From the NCBI GenBank assembly GCA_965203525.1, contig OZ241898.1:2728001-2792000 (forward strand): DNA of 64,000 nucleotides. Reading direction: 5' to 3'. Under the pieces are notes generated by a model that was given only the letters and a program-made list of their open reading frames with translations, searched no databases and had not been told where the DNA came from. This document shows positions 1 to 8,021 of the stretch, in pieces. Source of the DNA: WTFV01 sp965203525 (GTDB lineage: Bacteria; Acidobacteriota; Vicinamibacteria; Vicinamibacterales; UBA8438). The stretch's first letter is position 1, and each line of letters starts with the position of its first letter. The position numbers were made by a program, and so were the translations under genes.

Positions 1-246
1 GCTTCGGAAGCCGACGCCGCGGTCGGTGGCCGTGAACCGCAGGCCCACCGCCGCGCCCCGGCGCGCGGCGCTCGAGCGGGCGAGCATGATCCGCCCGGCG
101 ACGTACCGGGCGGCGTTCAGCGCCTGCTGCTCGTGCCGGTTCGTGGTCACCAGCGGCACGCAGATGCCGGCCGCCACGACGACGATGCCGGTGGCGACCA
201 GCGTCTCGGCGAGCGTGGCCCCGCGTTCATGTAGTCCGTGGAACAC
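1..246 (-). CDS. Type IV pilin/pseudopilin-like protein, C-terminus cut by window edge
   Basis: Reading from a GTG at 246 to the window start gives 82 codons without a stop. The beginning is MFHGLHERG followed by ATLAETLVATG and a hydrophobic run (IVVVVAAGICVPLV). This is the layout of a class III (prepilin) signal: a short basic leader, Gly just before the cleavage point, and Glu at position 5 of the mature protein, then a hydrophobic helix. Such proteins are cleaved by prepilin peptidase and built into type IV pili or type II secretion pseudopili at the inner membrane. The following stretch (about residues 36-82) is soluble and resembles the GspH/FimT style of pseudopilin, but too little is present to name the subfamily. 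The start is chosen because the leader fits; no strong ribosome site is visible. Confidence 0.6.
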   Translation of the reverse strand, partial: MFHGLHERGATLAETLVATGIVVVAAGICVPLVTTNRHEQQALNAARYVAGRIMLARSSAARRGAAVGLRFTATDRGVGFRS

Positions 247-284
247 CGGAACAGACTCCGGGAATGGGGAGGCAAGGTCCCGGG

Positions 285-335
285 ACGGGACCCTGCCCCC
301 GGCGAAACTACCGGCCGGCGGGAGCGTCGACGCGC
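285..335. repeat. Short dispersed repeat shared with 10935-11000
   Basis: The segment spanning the 3' end of the ComEA-like gene shares a block around the core ggcgggagcgtcgacgc, preceded by an aactaccggc-type motif and a gggaccctgcc motif, with the 3' end of the RNase III gene near 10935-11000. Order and spacing of the three motifs are the same at both loci. In each case the block lies on a gene terminus and is read in a different frame, so it is a DNA-level repeat and not a protein domain. Confidence 0.5.
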
Positions 336-634
336 ACGAGAGGCCGCAGGCGCAGGAAGGTCTTCTCGCCGATCCCGCGGACGTTCATCAGGTCCTCGAT
401 CTTCTCGAACCCGCCGTGCTCCTCGCGATACTCGATGATGCGTTGCGCGGTCCGCTCCCCGACGCGGGGCAACGTCTGCAGCTCCGCGGAGGTGGCCGTG
501 TTCAGCTCCACGGTTTCCTGCCGCTGCTCCTGCTGGTCCTGCAGGCCGGGGGCGCCCGGGGCGGCGACCGCCGGACCGGGGAGCGCCGCGACGAGGAGTC
601 CGGCGCACAGCGCCGCGGTGAACGTACGTTGCAT
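308..634 (-). CDS. ComEA-like secreted helix-hairpin-helix DNA-binding protein
   Basis: 108 residues. Residues 1-25 are a Sec signal peptide (MQRTFTAALCAGLLVAALPG, then AVAA). A linker rich in Gln and Glu follows, then a helix-hairpin-helix pair at about residues 47-105 with ELNTATSAELQTLPRVGE and LMNVRGIGEKTFLRLRPL, the typical 'LNxA...L..LPGIG...A..I' pattern of the ComEA family. These proteins bind DNA in the periplasm, in competent bacteria for DNA uptake. The upstream gene on the same strand is beyond the pseudopilin gap, so a link to pilus-based uptake is possible but not shown. Start: AAAGGGAG lies 6 bases upstream of ATG 634. Longer upstream reading in this frame is GC-driven read-through. 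Confidence 0.85.
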   Translation of the reverse strand: MQRTFTAALCAGLLVAALPGPAVAAPGAPGLQDQQEQRQETVELNTATSAELQTLPRVGERTAQRIIEYREEHGGFEKIEDLMNVRGIGEKTFLRLRPLVRVDAPAGR

Positions 635-830
635 GATGAAACTCCCTTTGCATCTCGCTGCCGGCCGGCGAGGGACGTTCCCGACCCGGTGGCTGGCCCC
701 GCTCCGCGCAGCAGGTTCGAATGGGGTCGGGCCGCGCCGGCCTCTCTCGGCGGGGCCGTGATGCGCTGCAGCAAGATGCGCGCCACCCCCGGCGCGCCGG
801 CGGAGCCCCCATGCGCCGCGGCGCCGGCGG

Positions 831-931
831 CGCGCAACCGCCGCGCCGACGACGCGCGGGACGGGGGTGTCACGCTGTACGACCACGTACAGCCGTGCAT
901 CGCGCAACCGCCGCGCCGACGACCGCGCGGG
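831..931. repeat. Imperfect direct duplication, 70-bp period
   Basis: The motif cgcgcaaccgccgcgccgac occurs at 831 and again at 901, each followed by a near-identical tail ending in gcgcgggacggg. The offset is 70 bases, and the sequence between the copies is unrelated. It belongs to the window-wide series of short duplications spaced 70-82 bases. Confidence 0.75.
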
Positions 932-964
932 ACGGGACGCGGCGCACCCGGATCCGCGAGCCGT

Positions 965-1071
965 CAGCGCAGGTTGCCGCATCCGCGCCGCCCCGGCCGT
1001 GACCCGGGCAGACGGACGAAGGTCATCCGGGTACCGCCGACCAACAGCGCAGGTTGCCGCATCCGCGCCGC
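965..1071. repeat. Direct duplication, 80-bp period
   Basis: A block beginning cagcgcaggttgccgcatcc starts at 965 and again at 1045, identical over about 27 bases. It lies upstream of purA and contains no start codon that purA could use. Confidence 0.8.
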
Positions 1072-1313
1072 ACGGTGGACGCTGCGAGCCGAGCGATGGA
1101 CGAATCCGCCCCGTCGAACCGAACGTCGACGCCGCTTCCGGGCTCGGCGCGCACAGCCGACGGGGCGGGAAACCGGCGGCGACGGCCGTGCCCCGGGCAG
1201 CCCGGCGACGGCCGCCCCGACGCCAGGTGGAAACACCGGCGCGACGACCGCGCCACCCGCTCCCGGGACCGCGCACGGGCCCCGTACCGGCCGGACGGCG
1301 GCGAGTGCCGGTC

Positions 1314-1322
1314 TGCTATCAT
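1314..1322 (+). promoter_or_regulatory. Extended -10 promoter element before purA
   Basis: TGC TATCAT, a TGn extended -10 box, ends 21 bases before the purA ATG. No good -35 hexamer lies at the right distance, which is usual for extended -10 promoters. The same TGn-TAnnAT pattern recurs upstream of several genes in this window. Confidence 0.5.
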
Positions 1323-1343
1323 GAAACGTTTGGCCGGAAGCCG

Positions 1344-2690
1344 ATGACCGCGACAGGGAACCTGGCCGTGCTCGGCGCGCAGTGGGGTGACGAAGGCAAG
1401 GGCAAGATCATCGACCTGCTCAGCCCCGCCTACGCCGTCGTCGCCCGCTCGCAGGGGGGGCACAACGCGGGACACACGGTGCTCGTCGACGGGGACGAGT
1501 TCATCCTGCACCTGATTCCTTCCGGAATCCTGCATCCGGGCGTGACCTGCGTCATCGGCAACGGCGTCGTGGTCGATCCGGCGGCGCTGTTCGCGGAAAT
1601 CGATCAGCTCCACGACCGGGGCGTCGACACCACCGGCCGCCTGCTGGTGAGCAACCGCGCGCACGTCATCCTGCCGTACCACCGGGACGTCGAGGCGGCC
1701 TCGGAGGACCGGCTCGGAGCCCACCGCATCGGAACGACCTCGCGCGGCATCGGACCGAGCTACGAGCACAAGGCCGGGCGCCGCGGGGTGCGCGTCGGAG
1801 ACCTCGCCGAGGGGGGTCCCGACGGCCGTCTGGCCGCCCTGATCCGGGCCAACGTCGGCGAGAGGAACCGCGCCGTCACCGGGCCCGCGCTCGACTGGCG
1901 CACGGTCTGGCGGGAAACCGCCGGCGTCTGGACGAGGCTGGGCGCGATGGCGGCCGACACCTCCCGCTACCTGCACGACGCGCTGCAGGCGGGCCGGCCC
2001 GTTCTCTTCGAGGGCGCGCAGGGGACGATGCTGGACGTCGATCACGGCACGTACCCCTACGTGACGTCGTCGAACGCGACGATCGGCGGCGTGTGCACCG
2101 GACTCGGAGTCGGGCCGCGGGCGATCGACGACGTGCTCGGCATCGCCAAGGCCTATGCGACGCGCGTCGGCGAGGGGCCGTTCCCGACCGAGCTCGACGA
2201 GGCGCGGGCCGGACGGCTGCGCGAATGGGGGCGCGAGTACGGCGCGTCGACCGGGCGCCCCCGGCGCTGCGGGTGGTTCGACGCCGTCGGGGTGCGCTAC
2301 GCCGTGCGGGTGAACGGCATGACGGCGCTCGCCATGACGAAGCTCGACGTGCTCGATCATCTCGACGAGCTCCTCGTCTGCACCGGCTATCGGTACCGCG
2401 GCGCGCTGCTGGCCGACCCGCCGGCGACCAGCGGCGGTCTCGCATCCTGCGAGCCGGTCTACGAGACGATGCCGGGCTGGGCCGGCGCCGGCCGGACCGC
2501 GGGCGTGACGGACGAACGCGACCTGCCGGCGGCGGCGCGAGCCTATCTGGCGCGGATCGAGGAGCTGAGCGGCGTCCCGATCGCCATCATCTCGACCGGT
2601 TCCGAGCGCGGCGACACCATCGTGCGGCGGGACTCCGCCGCGCGGCACTGGCTCGGGGCGTGCCCGCCGGCGCGCGAACACGCCCGCTGA
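1344..2690 (+). CDS. purA: Adenylosuccinate synthetase
   Basis: 448 residues, normal length. The enzyme joins IMP and aspartate using GTP to give adenylosuccinate, the first committed step of AMP synthesis in the cytoplasm. Visible hallmarks: the N-terminal QWGDEGKGK P-loop with catalytic Asp (about residues 11-19), GGHNAGHT (about 40) with the catalytic His, IGTTSRGIGPSYEHKAGR (about 130), EGAQGTMLDVDHGTYPYVTS (about 220-240), and the C-terminal GTP-binding STGSERGDT. ATG 1344 is chosen because the family start (NLAVLGAQWGDE) follows it directly and GGAAG precedes it; the upstream in-frame extension is read-through. It appears to be a single-gene transcript. Confidence 0.97.
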   Translation: MTATGNLAVLGAQWGDEGKGKIIDLLSPAYAVVARSQGGHNAGHTVLVDGDEFILHLIPSGILHPGVTCVIGNGVVVDPAALFAEIDQLHDRGVDTTGRLLVSNRAHVILPYHRDVEAASEDRLGAHRIGTTSRGIGPSYEHKAGRRGVRVGDLAEGGPDGRLAALIRANVGERNRAVTGPALDWRTVWRETAGVWTRLGAMAADTSRYLHDALQAGRPVLFEGAQGTMLDVDHGTYPYVTSSNATIGGVCTGLGVGPRAIDDVLGIAKAYATRVGEGPFPTELDEARAGRLREWGREYGASTGRPRRCGWFDAVGVRYAVRVNGMTALAMTKLDVLDHLDELLVCTGYRYRGALLADPPATSGGLASCEPVYETMPGWAGAGRTAGVTDERDLPAAARAYLARIEELSGVPIAIISTGSERGDTIVRRDSAARHWLGACPPAREHAR

Positions 2691-2701
2691 GCGCCGCATT
2701 C

Positions 2702-4771
2702 ATGGTTCCCTGTGCGGAGCGGGCAGGCGCGGCGGGGACCGGCCCGCGGGCGGCGGCGTGCCGCGGAGAGCGGCGCGGCCAACTCGGCGACGGGGACGCG
2801 GCGGGGACCGGCCCGCGGGCGGCGGCGGCGTGCCGCGGAGAGCGGCGCGGCCAACTCGGCGACGGGGACGCGGCGGGGACCGGCCCGCGGGCGGCGGCGG
2901 CGTGCCGCGGAGAGCGGCGCGGCCAACTCGGCGACGGGGACGCGGCGGGGACCGGCCCGCGGGCGGTGGCGGCGTGTATCCTGGCCGCCGCCCTCACCGC
3001 CTGCTCCCAGGGGCCGTTCGGCCCCACGGCGGCGGACGCCGAGGCCTTCGTAGACGCCGCCGGGGCGCGCCTGCTCGCGTTGCGGCGTGAGGCGTCACAC
3101 GCCGCCTGGGCGCAACACGACCTCGCCACCGGCGACATGAGGGCGCAGGCCGCCTTGACCGCCGCGGCGCTGGCGGCGGCCGAAGCCGAGCTGGCGCGGA
3201 AAGCCACGCGCTTCGACGGGCTGGACCTGCCGGAAGCGACCGCCCGCAAGCTCACGCGGCTCAAGACGGTGGCGCCGACCAGCGCGCCCGGCCTTCCGGC
3301 CAGCGCACCCGGCCAGCCGTCCGCGCAGGAGGAACTGGCGGACGTCCTCGCGGATCTGGAGCGCACCCATGCCGCGGGCGCGTACTGCGCCGGCGCCGGC
3401 GAGCACTGCCTCGAGCGGGCCGCGCTGGAGGAAACGGTCGCCGAGCTGCGCGACACCGATCGGCTGCTCGGCCTGTGGGACGAAGGGCGGACCCTGACGC
3501 CCTCGATGCGGCCGCGCTTCGAGCGGCTGGTCGAGATTGCGAACGCCGGGGCGGCGGAGCTGGGCTACGCGGACGCGGGCGAGCGGTGGCGGTCCGCCCA
3601 CGACCTGCCGCCGGAGACGTTCCGCGCCGAGCTCGAACGGCTGTGGAGCGAAGTCCGGCCGCTCTACGAGTCGCTGCACTGTCTGGTCCGCGCCGAGCTC
3701 GGCGCGGAATACGGCACCGCCATCGCGCCGCCCGGAGAGGCGATTCCGGCGCACCTGCTGGGAGACCTGGGAACCGGGGACTGGTCCACGGTGTACGGCA
3801 TGGTCGCCCCGCGCGCCCGCGGCCGCGGGTATGACCTGACGCGCGAGCTGGAGCGCAGCCGCGTGGACGCGCCGGAGATGGCGCGGCACGCCGAGCGCTT
3901 CTTCGGTTCCCTCGGCTTCGACCCGCTGCCGGCGACCTTCTGGGAACGCTCGCGCTTCGTGCGGCCGGCGGACCGCGAGGTCGACTGCCGCACGGGCGGC
4001 TGGAACGTCGACGGCGGGAACGACGTGCGGGTCGCGATGTGCCTCGAGGTCGACGGCGACGGCTTCATCGCGGCGCATCGCGAGATCGCTCGCGCCCACT
4101 ATCGCTGGGCCGACCGGTCGCAGGACCCGCTGCACCGGGCCGGCGCCGGCGACGTCCTGCTGGCCGCCGCAGGCGGCGCGGCGGCGCTCGCGGTCACCCC
4201 CGGGCGGCTCGTCGCGGCGGGGTTGCTGGAAGGTCCGCCGCCCGCCGCCGCCGACGTCCCGCTCCTGCTCCGGCAGGCGCTCGACGACGTTGCGTCCCTC
4301 CCCTTCGCGCTGCTCGTCGACGAGTGGCGCTGGCGAATCTTCGCCGGCGAGGTGGGCCCGGACCGCTACAACCAGGCCTGGTGGGAGTTGCGCGAGGAAT
4401 ACCAGGGAATCCGCGCCCCGGCGCCGCGCGGCGCGGCCGACTTCGATCCCGGCGTGACCCGCGTCGTCGTCGTCAACGAACCGCGGGCGCAGGATTTTCT
4501 CGCCGTGATCCTGCGGTTTCAGATTCACCGCGCCCTCTGCGCGGCGGCCGGCGAAACCGGCCCGCCGCATCGCTGCTCGCTCTTCGGCAGCCGCGCGGCG
4601 GGGGCGCGCCTGCGGGCGCTGTTCGAGACGGGCGCGAGCCGCCCGTGGCCGGAGACCCTCGCGGCGGCCGCCGGCGCGGGCCGGGCGGACGCCTCCGCGC
4701 TGCTGGAGTACTTCGCCCCGCTCGCGGCGTGGCTGGACGAGCGGAACGCCGGCCGCCCCTGCGGGTGGTAA
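2702..4771 (+). CDS. M2 (angiotensin-converting-enzyme family) lipoprotein, zinc site lost
   Basis: The mature part clearly follows the peptidyl-dipeptidase A (M2) fold order, with LWSEVRPLYESLHCLVRAEL then IPAHLLGDLGTGDWSTVYG in the place of the conserved IPAHLLG-x-W-x-x-W block. The zinc site is missing: where M2 enzymes have HEMGH, this protein reads REIAR (4079-4093), so both His ligands are Arg, and the third-ligand motif HEAIGD reads LAAAGG (about 4158-4175). It should not hydrolyse peptides by the M2 mechanism. A lipobox (LTAC) near 3000 predicts membrane anchoring. The N-terminus is distorted by a tandem repeat of about 72 bp that stays in frame. ATG 2702 gives 689 residues; GTG 2966, after the repeats, gives a 601-residue protein with a short leader and may be the true start. 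Confidence 0.75.
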   Translation: MVPCAERAGAAGTGPRAAACRGERRGQLGDGDAAGTGPRAAAACRGERRGQLGDGDAAGTGPRAAAACRGERRGQLGDGDAAGTGPRAVAACILAAALTACSQGPFGPTAADAEAFVDAAGARLLALRREASHAAWAQHDLATGDMRAQAALTAAALAAAEAELARKATRFDGLDLPEATARKLTRLKTVAPTSAPGLPASAPGQPSAQEELADVLADLERTHAAGAYCAGAGEHCLERAALEETVAELRDTDRLLGLWDEGRTLTPSMRPRFERLVEIANAGAAELGYADAGERWRSAHDLPPETFRAELERLWSEVRPLYESLHCLVRAELGAEYGTAIAPPGEAIPAHLLGDLGTGDWSTVYGMVAPRARGRGYDLTRELERSRVDAPEMARHAERFFGSLGFDPLPATFWERSRFVRPADREVDCRTGGWNVDGGNDVRVAMCLEVDGDGFIAAHREIARAHYRWADRSQDPLHRAGAGDVLLAAAGGAAALAVTPGRLVAAGLLEGPPPAAADVPLLLRQALDDVASLPFALLVDEWRWRIFAGEVGPDRYNQAWWELREEYQGIRAPAPRGAADFDPGVTRVVVVNEPRAQDFLAVILRFQIHRALCAAAGETGPPHRCSLFGSRAAGARLRALFETGASRPWPETLAAAAGAGRADASALLEYFAPLAAWLDERNAGRPCGW
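2729..2975. repeat. Tandem repeat, three full and one partial copy, 69-72 bp
   Basis: Copies run approximately 2729-2797 (69 bp), 2798-2869 (72 bp), 2870-2941 (72 bp) and a partial fourth to about 2975, which leads into the lipoprotein signal sequence. The units are almost identical and in frame with the M2-family gene, coding for a repeating peptide that starts AAGTGPRAAAACRGER. The unit is low-complexity GC-rich sequence, and its last, partial copy carries the GTG that could start the lipoprotein. Copies are adjacent with no unique spacers, so it is not a CRISPR array. Confidence 0.9.
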
Positions 4772-4799
4772 AAGGAATCGACGAGGACGGCCCGGCGGC

Positions 4800-5009
4800 T
4801 CAGGAACGCGGCCGGGTCAGGGTCCACCAGATGGCGACGATGGCCGCGCCCACGCCCAGCGCGGCCATTCCCCAGGCCGTCGTGATGACGGCCAACGCCA
4901 AGTAGATCGTCCAGCCGACGACGACCGTCACCGGACTCTCCGGAAACCAGCCGATCGCCACGACGGCGACCACCAGGTACACGGTGACGACGGCCAGCGC
5001 CATCCTCAT
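4800..5009 (-). CDS. Small two-helix membrane protein, function unknown
   Basis: 69 residues with two strongly hydrophobic segments: about residues 4-20 (ALAVVTVYLVVAVVAIGW) and 28-62 (VVVGWTIYLALAVITT, continuing into GVGAAIVAIWW), with a short charged tail (TLTRPRS). No family is recognised. It lies convergent to the M2-family gene, 28 bases from its end. ATG 5009 is the only sensible start. The consistent hydrophobic pattern supports a real protein over a shadow frame. Confidence 0.55.
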   Translation of the reverse strand: MRMALAVVTVYLVVAVVAIGWFPESPVTVVVGWTIYLALAVITTAWGMAALGVGAAIVAIWWTLTRPRS

Positions 5010-5162
5010 GGCGACCTCAACGGCAGACGCGGAAACTGCGGATGTGCGCTCCGCGAGCGTAAGATGTACTCATTCGTACCCAAGTGGGCGCGCGGAAGAG
5101 CCGGTCAGGGACACCCCTCTGGAAACGCCGGCGAACTCCCGTCCACCCTTCACGACCCGGCG

Positions 5163-7178
5163 TCACTCACCCTGCGACTCTCCCTCTGCCAATCTCAACC
5201 CCTCCGCGTGGGGCCAGATCTCACAGATCTGCTTCGCCATCCATCTCCCCCGTTCCAGAATGGCGTCTTCATCCCAAGTATCCGGCGCCCGCTGGAGAAG
5301 ATCCTTGTTCAGATAAAGATTGTCCGATTTTCGGATGGCCTCCCGCTTCTCACTCCAGGGGCCATTGCTCAACTGCGCATTCAGAGAACCGACGAGGAAG
5401 GTCAGATTCCCCAGCGTCTGAATCAGGTTTTCCCGCCGTTCCACGGCCCCACTGTTCTCGGCGATGGGCGGAGGCAAAGGTTTCACAGGTGTCAGGTAGC
5501 CCCGCGCTTCGTCGAGAGTCAGGTCCGGCTTGCCGTTCTTCCTACGGTGATTATTGAGCGTCTGCATCCGCTTCTCTATAATCGTTTCGTCTCCCTCGCT
5601 CACAGCTTTCTTGAACGACTCCCACGAATCTTTCGCGACGCCTACTGGGCGCCCCGTTCCGCTCGAAGTAGGAGTCTTCGGAAGTGCAGGAACCGCGGGC
5701 GGCGGCCAATGTGGCGGTTTCCATCCCTGTGGCATCAGGTGTTCGATCTGCAGATCGCCGTACCGAATTCCCTGCAACCCTGCGTGGCGCGGAGTGATGT
5801 GGCGTTCTATCGCTTCGAGAATTAACCGTACCTTCTGTGCTGAAAGTTTGCGATCCAGGATGGAGCGTTCCACCTCTTCGTCGTTCGGCCACCAACCGCT
5901 CCAACTCGGGTGATCCATGATTCGATGGGCCACATCGGTGTTCTCTCCGGTCGAGGCCGCCTGCTTTAGCAGATCAAGAGCGAGATCCGGATAGTTGCGC
6001 GCATAGTATCCGCACACCCAACGACGAACGGACCAGCTTTCAATGATCGAAAGCACCAGATTCCGCTGACGGTCATCGAGGACGATGCGGCGAATACCGA
6101 AAATCAGGGGCCAGAACGATCCCAGGCCCATCAAACGCCGTCGGTGATGAAATACGGATTCTATATCCGTCCCGTTTTCGGAGTCGCTTTCGAACTTCCG
6201 GTAGTGGTCGGCGTCATTTACCAGCGATTCGACATCCGCCAACAGGTCGTCATCGCTGCGACTCTCGGTGTGCGCTTTGAAGTCCCGGAAGACGCGTGCT
6301 CGCTCCACCGGTCTGTGAAGCCTCGATTCGAGCCAGTAGTCAACGAACCGATCCGTACGCGGCCTCGCATCCTGCCCTCTCCCCGATTTCTCGCGCCACC
6401 AGGTATCGTCAAACCTTTCCAGGTACTTTCGGAAGAATTCGTCCTGATCTCTTTCGACTCGGTAGAAGAGATAGTTCCTGATCTTGTCCCATTCCGTCAG
6501 CGCGGCACCCCGTGCATTGAGCGTCTCGAAGATCAGGTGTTCCGGTTCTTTCGGATCCAAGTAGATGGCGACGACCCGCAGTTTCGTTCGCATAGTGGTC
6601 GCGAGGGCGTCGGATCGGTTGGCAATGTTGTCGTTGTCGAGCCAGGAGCCCGCTGCGCGGCGAAAATACAGGTAACACTTGGACATCTCGCCATCGAGCG
6701 AGCGGATGCAGTCCAAGTCTCCTTTCGCTTCCATGACGTCCTGGAACCTCTCGTAATTGTTACCGCCGTGCCGCATCTTGCAACGACGGTCCGGTCCGGC
6801 GAACCTGGGATTTTCGATCAAATCGCTCAGGCGCTCGACGGTTCGCCGATCCACCTTCCGGGCTTTCATCTCATCGACGATGGCGGCGAGCAATAGCTGC
6901 ATCGTCGTCAACCGTTGCTGCCCATCGATGACTCGGTACACGTTGGCGTCGTCGGGCGTAGGCCCTTCGGACTTCTTGAGCACGAGCGCCCCAAAGAAAT
7001 GGGGCTCAATTTCGCCGGCCCCGCGGCTCGTCAAGTCACCGGCGATGCGAGTGATGTCCTCCCAGAGCGGCGCCCACTGATCGTACTCGTTCCAGACATA
7101 GAGTCGCTGGTACAGCGGGACCCGGTATTCCTTGATTCCTTCGAAAAGTTTGTCCAGCGTGGAATTCTGCGGTTGCAA
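5163..7178 (-). CDS. DUF262/DUF1524 (GmrSD-like) protein, probable anti-phage nuclease
   Basis: 671 residues. The N-terminal DUF262 domain (ParB/sulfiredoxin-like) shows VPLYQRLYVWN (about residue 20) and YRVIDGQQRLTTMQ (about 80-95); the DGQQR loop binds nucleotide in this family. The C-terminal DUF1524 HNH-type region shows IEHLMPQGW (about residue 490), LNNHRRK, and GNLTFLVGSLN...LSNGPW. GmrSD proteins of this layout cut DNA carrying glucosylated hydroxymethylcytosine, so a type IV-like restriction role is the best guess. Start is TTG 7178, with GGAGG five bases upstream. GC is clearly lower than in the neighbours, a sign of transfer. A homologue of the same layout lies at 61331-63385. Confidence 0.85.
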   Translation of the reverse strand: MQPQNSTLDKLFEGIKEYRVPLYQRLYVWNEYDQWAPLWEDITRIAGDLTSRGAGEIEPHFFGALVLKKSEGPTPDDANVYRVIDGQQRLTTMQLLLAAIVDEMKARKVDRRTVERLSDLIENPRFAGPDRRCKMRHGGNNYERFQDVMEAKGDLDCIRSLDGEMSKCYLYFRRAAGSWLDNDNIANRSDALATTMRTKLRVVAIYLDPKEPEHLIFETLNARGAALTEWDKIRNYLFYRVERDQDEFFRKYLERFDDTWWREKSGRGQDARPRTDRFVDYWLESRLHRPVERARVFRDFKAHTESRSDDDLLADVESLVNDADHYRKFESDSENGTDIESVFHHRRRLMGLGSFWPLIFGIRRIVLDDRQRNLVLSIIESWSVRRWVCGYYARNYPDLALDLLKQAASTGENTDVAHRIMDHPSWSGWWPNDEEVERSILDRKLSAQKVRLILEAIERHITPRHAGLQGIRYGDLQIEHLMPQGWKPPHWPPPAVPALPKTPTSSGTGRPVGVAKDSWESFKKAVSEGDETIIEKRMQTLNNHRRKNGKPDLTLDEARGYLTPVKPLPPPIAENSGAVERRENLIQTLGNLTFLVGSLNAQLSNGPWSEKREAIRKSDNLYLNKDLLQRAPDTWDEDAILERGRWMAKQICEIWPHAEGLRLAEGESQGE

Positions 7179-7214
7179 TCATACCTCCATGTCGCCGTTC
7201 GTTCGCCCCCGATG

Positions 7215-8006
7215 TCAGAAGCCGCGCCAGCCGGGCAGGGCGGCAGCCTGCTGGATCCAGCTCGCCATCTGCTCTTCGTCGAGTTCTCCCTCGTGGACGT
7301 CGAACCAGCGCTTGTCCTTGCCCTTGCCCGAGCCGGGTGGAACGGGACGCAGCAACCTGCCCTGGAGGAAGGTCACCCTCACGTAGCGGGTATGGACGTG
7401 GTAACTCAGGAACCATCCCTGGTCCTCGACGCCATACCACGGGGAGTGCCACCGCACGGCCTTGCGAACGTCGGGCACGGAGTGCACGACGAGGTCGTCG
7501 AGGCGGCGCCCGACGTTGCGTTTCCAGCCCGGCATGGCCGCGATGTATGCCTGCACGGGGGCATCGCCGTCGCCCTTCGCGATCTGCGGGTTGCCGCCTG
7601 AAAGCAGGACCATCGGCTTCTCGCCGGCGTACTCCGCGTCGGTGACCGCGTCGAGCCAGGTCGTCGTCGACTCGACGTTGACCGCCAGATGCGTCATCGG
7701 ACCGTCCGCGGCGGCGCCGTGCCAGTGGCGCTCGCCGGCCGCGATGCAGGCGACATCTCCCGCGTCGATCTCCTGTACCGGCTCTCCGGCGCGCTGCAGC
7801 CGGCAGCGGCCGGACAGGATCGCCAGAACCTGCGGGCCGCTGTGCGTGTGCCAGTGCGTCCGCGCGGCCGGCTCGAACTCGACGCGAAAGGCCTTGACCT
7901 CCGGCGCGTCCGACAGGCCGGGCATGCGCGTCATCCGCGCCTGCCCGGTGAACGTGTCCGGATCCGCCGTCTCGGAGGCGAGCGCGGCGAGCCGGGCGAT
8001 TCGCAT
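7215..8006 (-). CDS. Cupin domain fused to DUF1801-type domain
   Basis: 263 residues. Residues about 30-115 form a cupin with HWHTHSGPQVLAILSGRC, the H-x-H...E/Q...G motif, and a second motif with GERHWHG; the His residues suggest a bound metal. Residues about 150-260 match the DUF1801 (YdhG-like) fold: PVQAYIAAMPGWKR, HSVPDVRKAVRWHSPWYGVE, GWFLSYHVHTRYVRVTFLQG. Role unknown; small-molecule sensing or dioxygenase-like activity is possible for the cupin. It lies 15 bases from the lactate permease gene on the same strand and may share its transcript. The fusion is in frame with no sign of a joined error. Confidence 0.8.
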   Translation of the reverse strand: MRIARLAALASETADPDTFTGQARMTRMPGLSDAPEVKAFRVEFEPAARTHWHTHSGPQVLAILSGRCRLQRAGEPVQEIDAGDVACIAAGERHWHGAAADGPMTHLAVNVESTTTWLDAVTDAEYAGEKPMVLLSGGNPQIAKGDGDAPVQAYIAAMPGWKRNVGRRLDDLVVHSVPDVRKAVRWHSPWYGVEDQGWFLSYHVHTRYVRVTFLQGRLLRPVPPGSGKGKDKRWFDVHEGELDEEQMASWIQQAAALPGWRGF

Positions 8007-8021
8007 CGGTCCCCCCTCCGC

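Larger units (their letters stand above)
635..1343. other. Divergent intergenic region with two short duplications, no gene seen
   Basis: About 700 bases between the divergent ComEA-like gene and purA. Long open frames here have no family resemblance and reflect GC bias. The stretch holds two pairs of near-identical short repeats (831/901 and 965/1045, listed separately) and an extended -10 element just before purA. No RNA gene or terminator is recognisable. Confidence 0.6.

Noticed and set aside
867..1343. N-terminal extension of purA in the same frame
   Set aside because: No homology before NLAVLGAQWGDE, repeated low-complexity DNA, and a good ATG at 1344 with a promoter-like box before it.
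2729..2975. Possible CRISPR array
   Set aside because: Units are adjacent and near-identical over their whole length with no unique spacers, and they are translated in frame.
5064..7080. Plus-strand frames across the first DUF262 gene
   Set aside because: They have no domain resemblance, while the minus strand encodes a clear DUF262/DUF1524 protein across the whole span.
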